Of a stretch of DNA of 64,000 bases, positions 62,363-64,000 are shown one piece after another; position 1 is the first letter of the stretch, and each line of letters opens with the position of its first letter. The DNA is taken from the NCBI RefSeq assembly GCF_016757755.1, contig NZ_CP068437.1, positions 3,100,001 to 3,164,000 of the forward strand, written 5' to 3'. Source of the DNA: Shewanella sp. KX20019 (GTDB lineage Bacteria; Pseudomonadota; Gammaproteobacteria; Enterobacterales; Shewanellaceae). Under the pieces are notes generated by a model. It did not search any database. It worked only from the letters and a program-made list of their open reading frames with translations, and was not told where the DNA came from. Made by a program: the position numbers and the translations under genes.

Positions 62363-62473
62363 CTATAAACACAGCATAAATAAAATGGCTATTAAGCAGA
62401 ATGCCGACAGTACCTTCTCCAATTTGTTTTTGTGTCTTTTCATCGTTTTTCCTACACGCTTACGGTTTTTCAT
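62363..62473 (-). CDS. Small membrane protein A, 36 residues
   Basis: Too short for a normal ORF call. The product is a strongly basic N-terminal half (MKNRKRVGKTMKRHKNKLEK) and a hydrophobic C-terminal helix (VLSAFCLIAILFMLCL) that runs to the end. AAGGA with further purines precedes the ATG. It matches the protein at 62875 in length, charge layout and sequence (KLEK-x-L-x2-FCL-x2-I-x2-ML-x-L). By the positive-inside rule it should be an inner-membrane protein with its N-terminus in the cytoplasm. Function unknown. Confidence 0.65.
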   Translation of the reverse strand: MKNRKRVGKTMKRHKNKLEKVLSAFCLIAILFMLCL

Positions 62474-62557
62474 AAAATCTCAATCCTTGATTATTGATTA
62501 ATGAAACTGCTTGCTATAGAAATTTATCACTTGTAGATGTAACCAATGTGACTAGGT

Positions 62558-62594
62558 TATCCATCATCACAGTGAGGAACTGTGCTGATGGATA
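62558..62594. other. Long inverted repeat between the two small-protein genes
   Basis: TATCCATCA-t-CACAGT and ACTGTG-c-TGATGGATA form a 15-pair stem with one internal mismatch and a five-base loop. There is no T run on either side. The rest of 62474-62874 shows no gene. Confidence 0.55.
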
Positions 62595-62874
62595 TTCAGC
62601 TAACACCGACAGCTGCTAAAAAAGCTAAATAGAGTGGTATCAGGCAACATATCCTCACATCCACTCATGACCTGATTGGCACTACTTTAAGCTAGCCTCT
62701 TCCCTTGACTTGATAATTGCAAAAAGATCTCTGAGGAGCAGAGGATGGTTTATCTATACGTAACACAATCCACTCTGCCTATAAAAATTTATACTGCAAA
62801 ATCAATGTTTACAGTACTAACGACTGACTATCATGCAAGTTTCAACAGTCATATAAAGTAATTTTTTCTTTCGC

Positions 62875-62988
62875 TTACAGATTTAACATCACAATTATGA
62901 CGGCGAGGCAGAACATACACAGCCCTTTCTCAAGCTTGTGTTTTTGTTTCCTCTTGTACCAAGGGGTTCTTTTACGGAAAAGTGACAT
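62875..62988 (-). CDS. Small membrane protein B, 37 residues
   Basis: Homologue of small protein A, 400 bases upstream of it on the same strand. Basic N-terminus (MSLFRKRTPWYKRKQKHK), then LEKGLCMFCLAVIIVMLNL, a single hydrophobic helix reaching the C-terminus. AGAGG stands four bases before the ATG. Identity with A is concentrated in KLEK-x-L-x2-FCL-x2-I-x2-ML-x-L. Conservation of frame, length and stop position in two diverged copies supports translation. Function unknown. Confidence 0.65.
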   Translation of the reverse strand: MSLFRKRTPWYKRKQKHKLEKGLCMFCLAVIIVMLNL

Positions 62989-63119
62989 ACAGCCTCTTAA
63001 GCAAGTGTACATAACGGCTTACCTAGATAAGTAAGCCTAGATGCAAAAATAATATATTGTCGAATCAGTGCAGATGTATTTAGCAATGTTCAATGTCAAC
63101 CATACTCGCTGAAAACGAG

Positions 63120-63581
63120 CTAACTATTTTGGACTGTGCCATCGATAGTACTGTAGCTAAAGGCTCGTTCATTAATGGTATAGCGGCATTCTAGGCTTGC
63201 ATAATCAGCCACGAGTTTGTCCGTGTTTCTTGGATCAATACCTAAGCTAGCCCTTTCGCCTTGGGTCAAGTTATTCCAAAGTTCTTGGCACTCTATAGGG
63301 CTACTCGCTTGCGGGAACGCAGTGACTCTGAACAATCGCATAAATGATATTTCTGAGCCATCATCTAACGTTATTTCCCCTTGTTCCCCCTCTATGAGAT
63401 GCTGTGCGCGGGCTAATCTGACGCCAGTAGATAACGCACTGGCCATGCCTTCCGCCACAGCAATATCAGCATCATCATTTAAGTTAATAAATTTCGGTGC
63501 GGCGGTGACGGCTAGAATACCGAGGATAATAATCACAACGACTAACTCAATTAATGTAAAACCACTTGTATTGTTTCTCAT
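63120..63581 (-). CDS. Type IV pilin-like (MshA-like) prepilin
   Basis: 153 residues. The class III leader is short (MRNNTSG) with prepilin peptidase cleavage before FTLIELVVVIIILGILAVTAAPKF; Glu5 of the mature protein is present. The rest is a small globular domain with two cysteines (IECQEL and SLECRY) that could form the D-region disulphide. The opening resembles MshA and other MSHA-system pilins, yet no MSHA assembly genes are in view. AGAGAG precedes the ATG at 63581; the longer frame from 63617 is rejected. Confidence 0.82.
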   Translation of the reverse strand: MRNNTSGFTLIELVVVIIILGILAVTAAPKFINLNDDADIAVAEGMASALSTGVRLARAQHLIEGEQGEITLDDGSEISFMRLFRVTAFPQASSPIECQELWNNLTQGERASLGIDPRNTDKLVADYASLECRYTINERAFSYSTIDGTVQNS

Positions 63582-64000
63582 TGAACTCTCTTTAACTTGT
63601 AGCAATTGTATTAGCACTCAGCTACTGCATGGGTGAACATGCAAATCAAAATTGAACAGCAATAGTAACTACACACATGTATAGGCACAAGTGTCGAATT
63701 GGTTTTTTGTGATGGTGGATGGAGGGGAATTACCACAAACTAAACTCCATTTCAGCTAAGTGTTGATTTAACAGAAGATATTATGAGCTCAATCTAAAGG
63801 CAGAAGTGAAGGTTAAAATTTGCAATATCTCCTCTTTAGCCATTACGCATGTAGAATAATTCCTCACAGGAAAATTAACGTTAAACGATTGCTTTAATTA
63901 ATAACTAAAAGTGCTACAGGCGTTAAGTAACACGCCAAAAGCACTAAATGTATTTAAAATGAAAACTGCTGCCGAGATTGCATTTACTCAATCTAAATAC
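63582..64000. other. Non-coding right edge of the window
   Basis: About 420 bases with no supported gene. An inverted repeat with symmetric internal loops (AGTGCT/AGCACT enclosing GGCGT/ACGCC, 63910-63945) is followed on the minus strand by TTTTAG and may terminate a gene beyond the window. Confidence 0.4.

Noticed and set aside
62306..62400. Short plus-strand frame of 19 codons starting at the ATG near 62320, with GGA in front
   Set aside because: It overlaps small gene A antisense, is very short and has no homologue in the window.

Overview
The window looks like a chromosomal segment of a Shewanella species (Gammaproteobacteria, Alteromonadales). The evidence is gene order and family content: rluE-nudJ-mnmA-hflD-purB, ppsA/ppsR-aroH, ybgC-tolQRAB-pal-cpoB followed by tRNA-Lys genes, motY-rnt, a 2-Cys peroxiredoxin, upp-purM-purN, and a Dld-II type D-lactate dehydrogenase beside a lactate permease. 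All identifications come from reading the proteins and DNA by eye; no database search was run.

Layout. 0.3-6 kb: tRNA/rRNA modification genes, hflD, purB and the ribosomal oxygenase roxA. 6-10 kb: a DUF4826-like protein, leucine dehydrogenase behind a perfect LiuR-like palindrome, two small membrane/lipoprotein genes, a MarR regulator and a DUF1285 protein. 10-18 kb: a YdiJ-type FAD/Fe-S dehydrogenase, then the divergent ppsA/ppsR pair with a HexR-like box between them, then a DAHP synthase. 18-28 kb: GNAT and thioesterase genes, then the parts of an acetate switch: a CrbR-like regulator, a PuuB-like oxidase, a lipoprotein of 13-residue repeats, a CrbS-like transporter/kinase and acs. 28-31 kb: radD, grxA and a porin. 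32-38.6 kb: seven tandem tRNA-Lys(UUU) genes, two disrupted tRNA-Lys copies and the complete tol-pal operon. 39-50.6 kb: prolyl oligopeptidase, a probable small RNA, motY, rnt, two small enzymes or hypotheticals, a peroxiredoxin, a Na+/H+ antiporter, upp, purM and purN. 51-60 kb: a lactate-utilisation block. 60-64 kb: a TonB receptor with a Fur-like box, two homologous small membrane proteins absent from a length-limited ORF call, and a lone type IV pilin-like protein.

The block at 50.7-59.8 kb is the most interesting region. A DcaP-like porin, a two-component system with a single-Cache sensor, a lactate permease and a Fe-S D-lactate dehydrogenase sit together. The porin and the permease are preceded by homologous ~0.4 kb leaders that share a conserved block, a -10-like element at identical spacing, a CRP/FNR-like site and a palindrome with compensating changes. 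I infer that one signal drives outer-membrane entry, inner-membrane entry and oxidation of lactate (or a similar 2-hydroxy acid), with the linked two-component system as the likely controller.

A second regulatory link is a shared TAGAC-N4-GTCTA element upstream of both acs and the crbR-like gene, at almost the same distance from a plausible -10. This suggests direct activation of acs and autoregulation by the CrbR-like protein. Central carbon control (LiuR, HexR and CrbSR-like sites, PpsR) is a theme of the window and fits a bacterium growing on amino acids, acetate and lactate.
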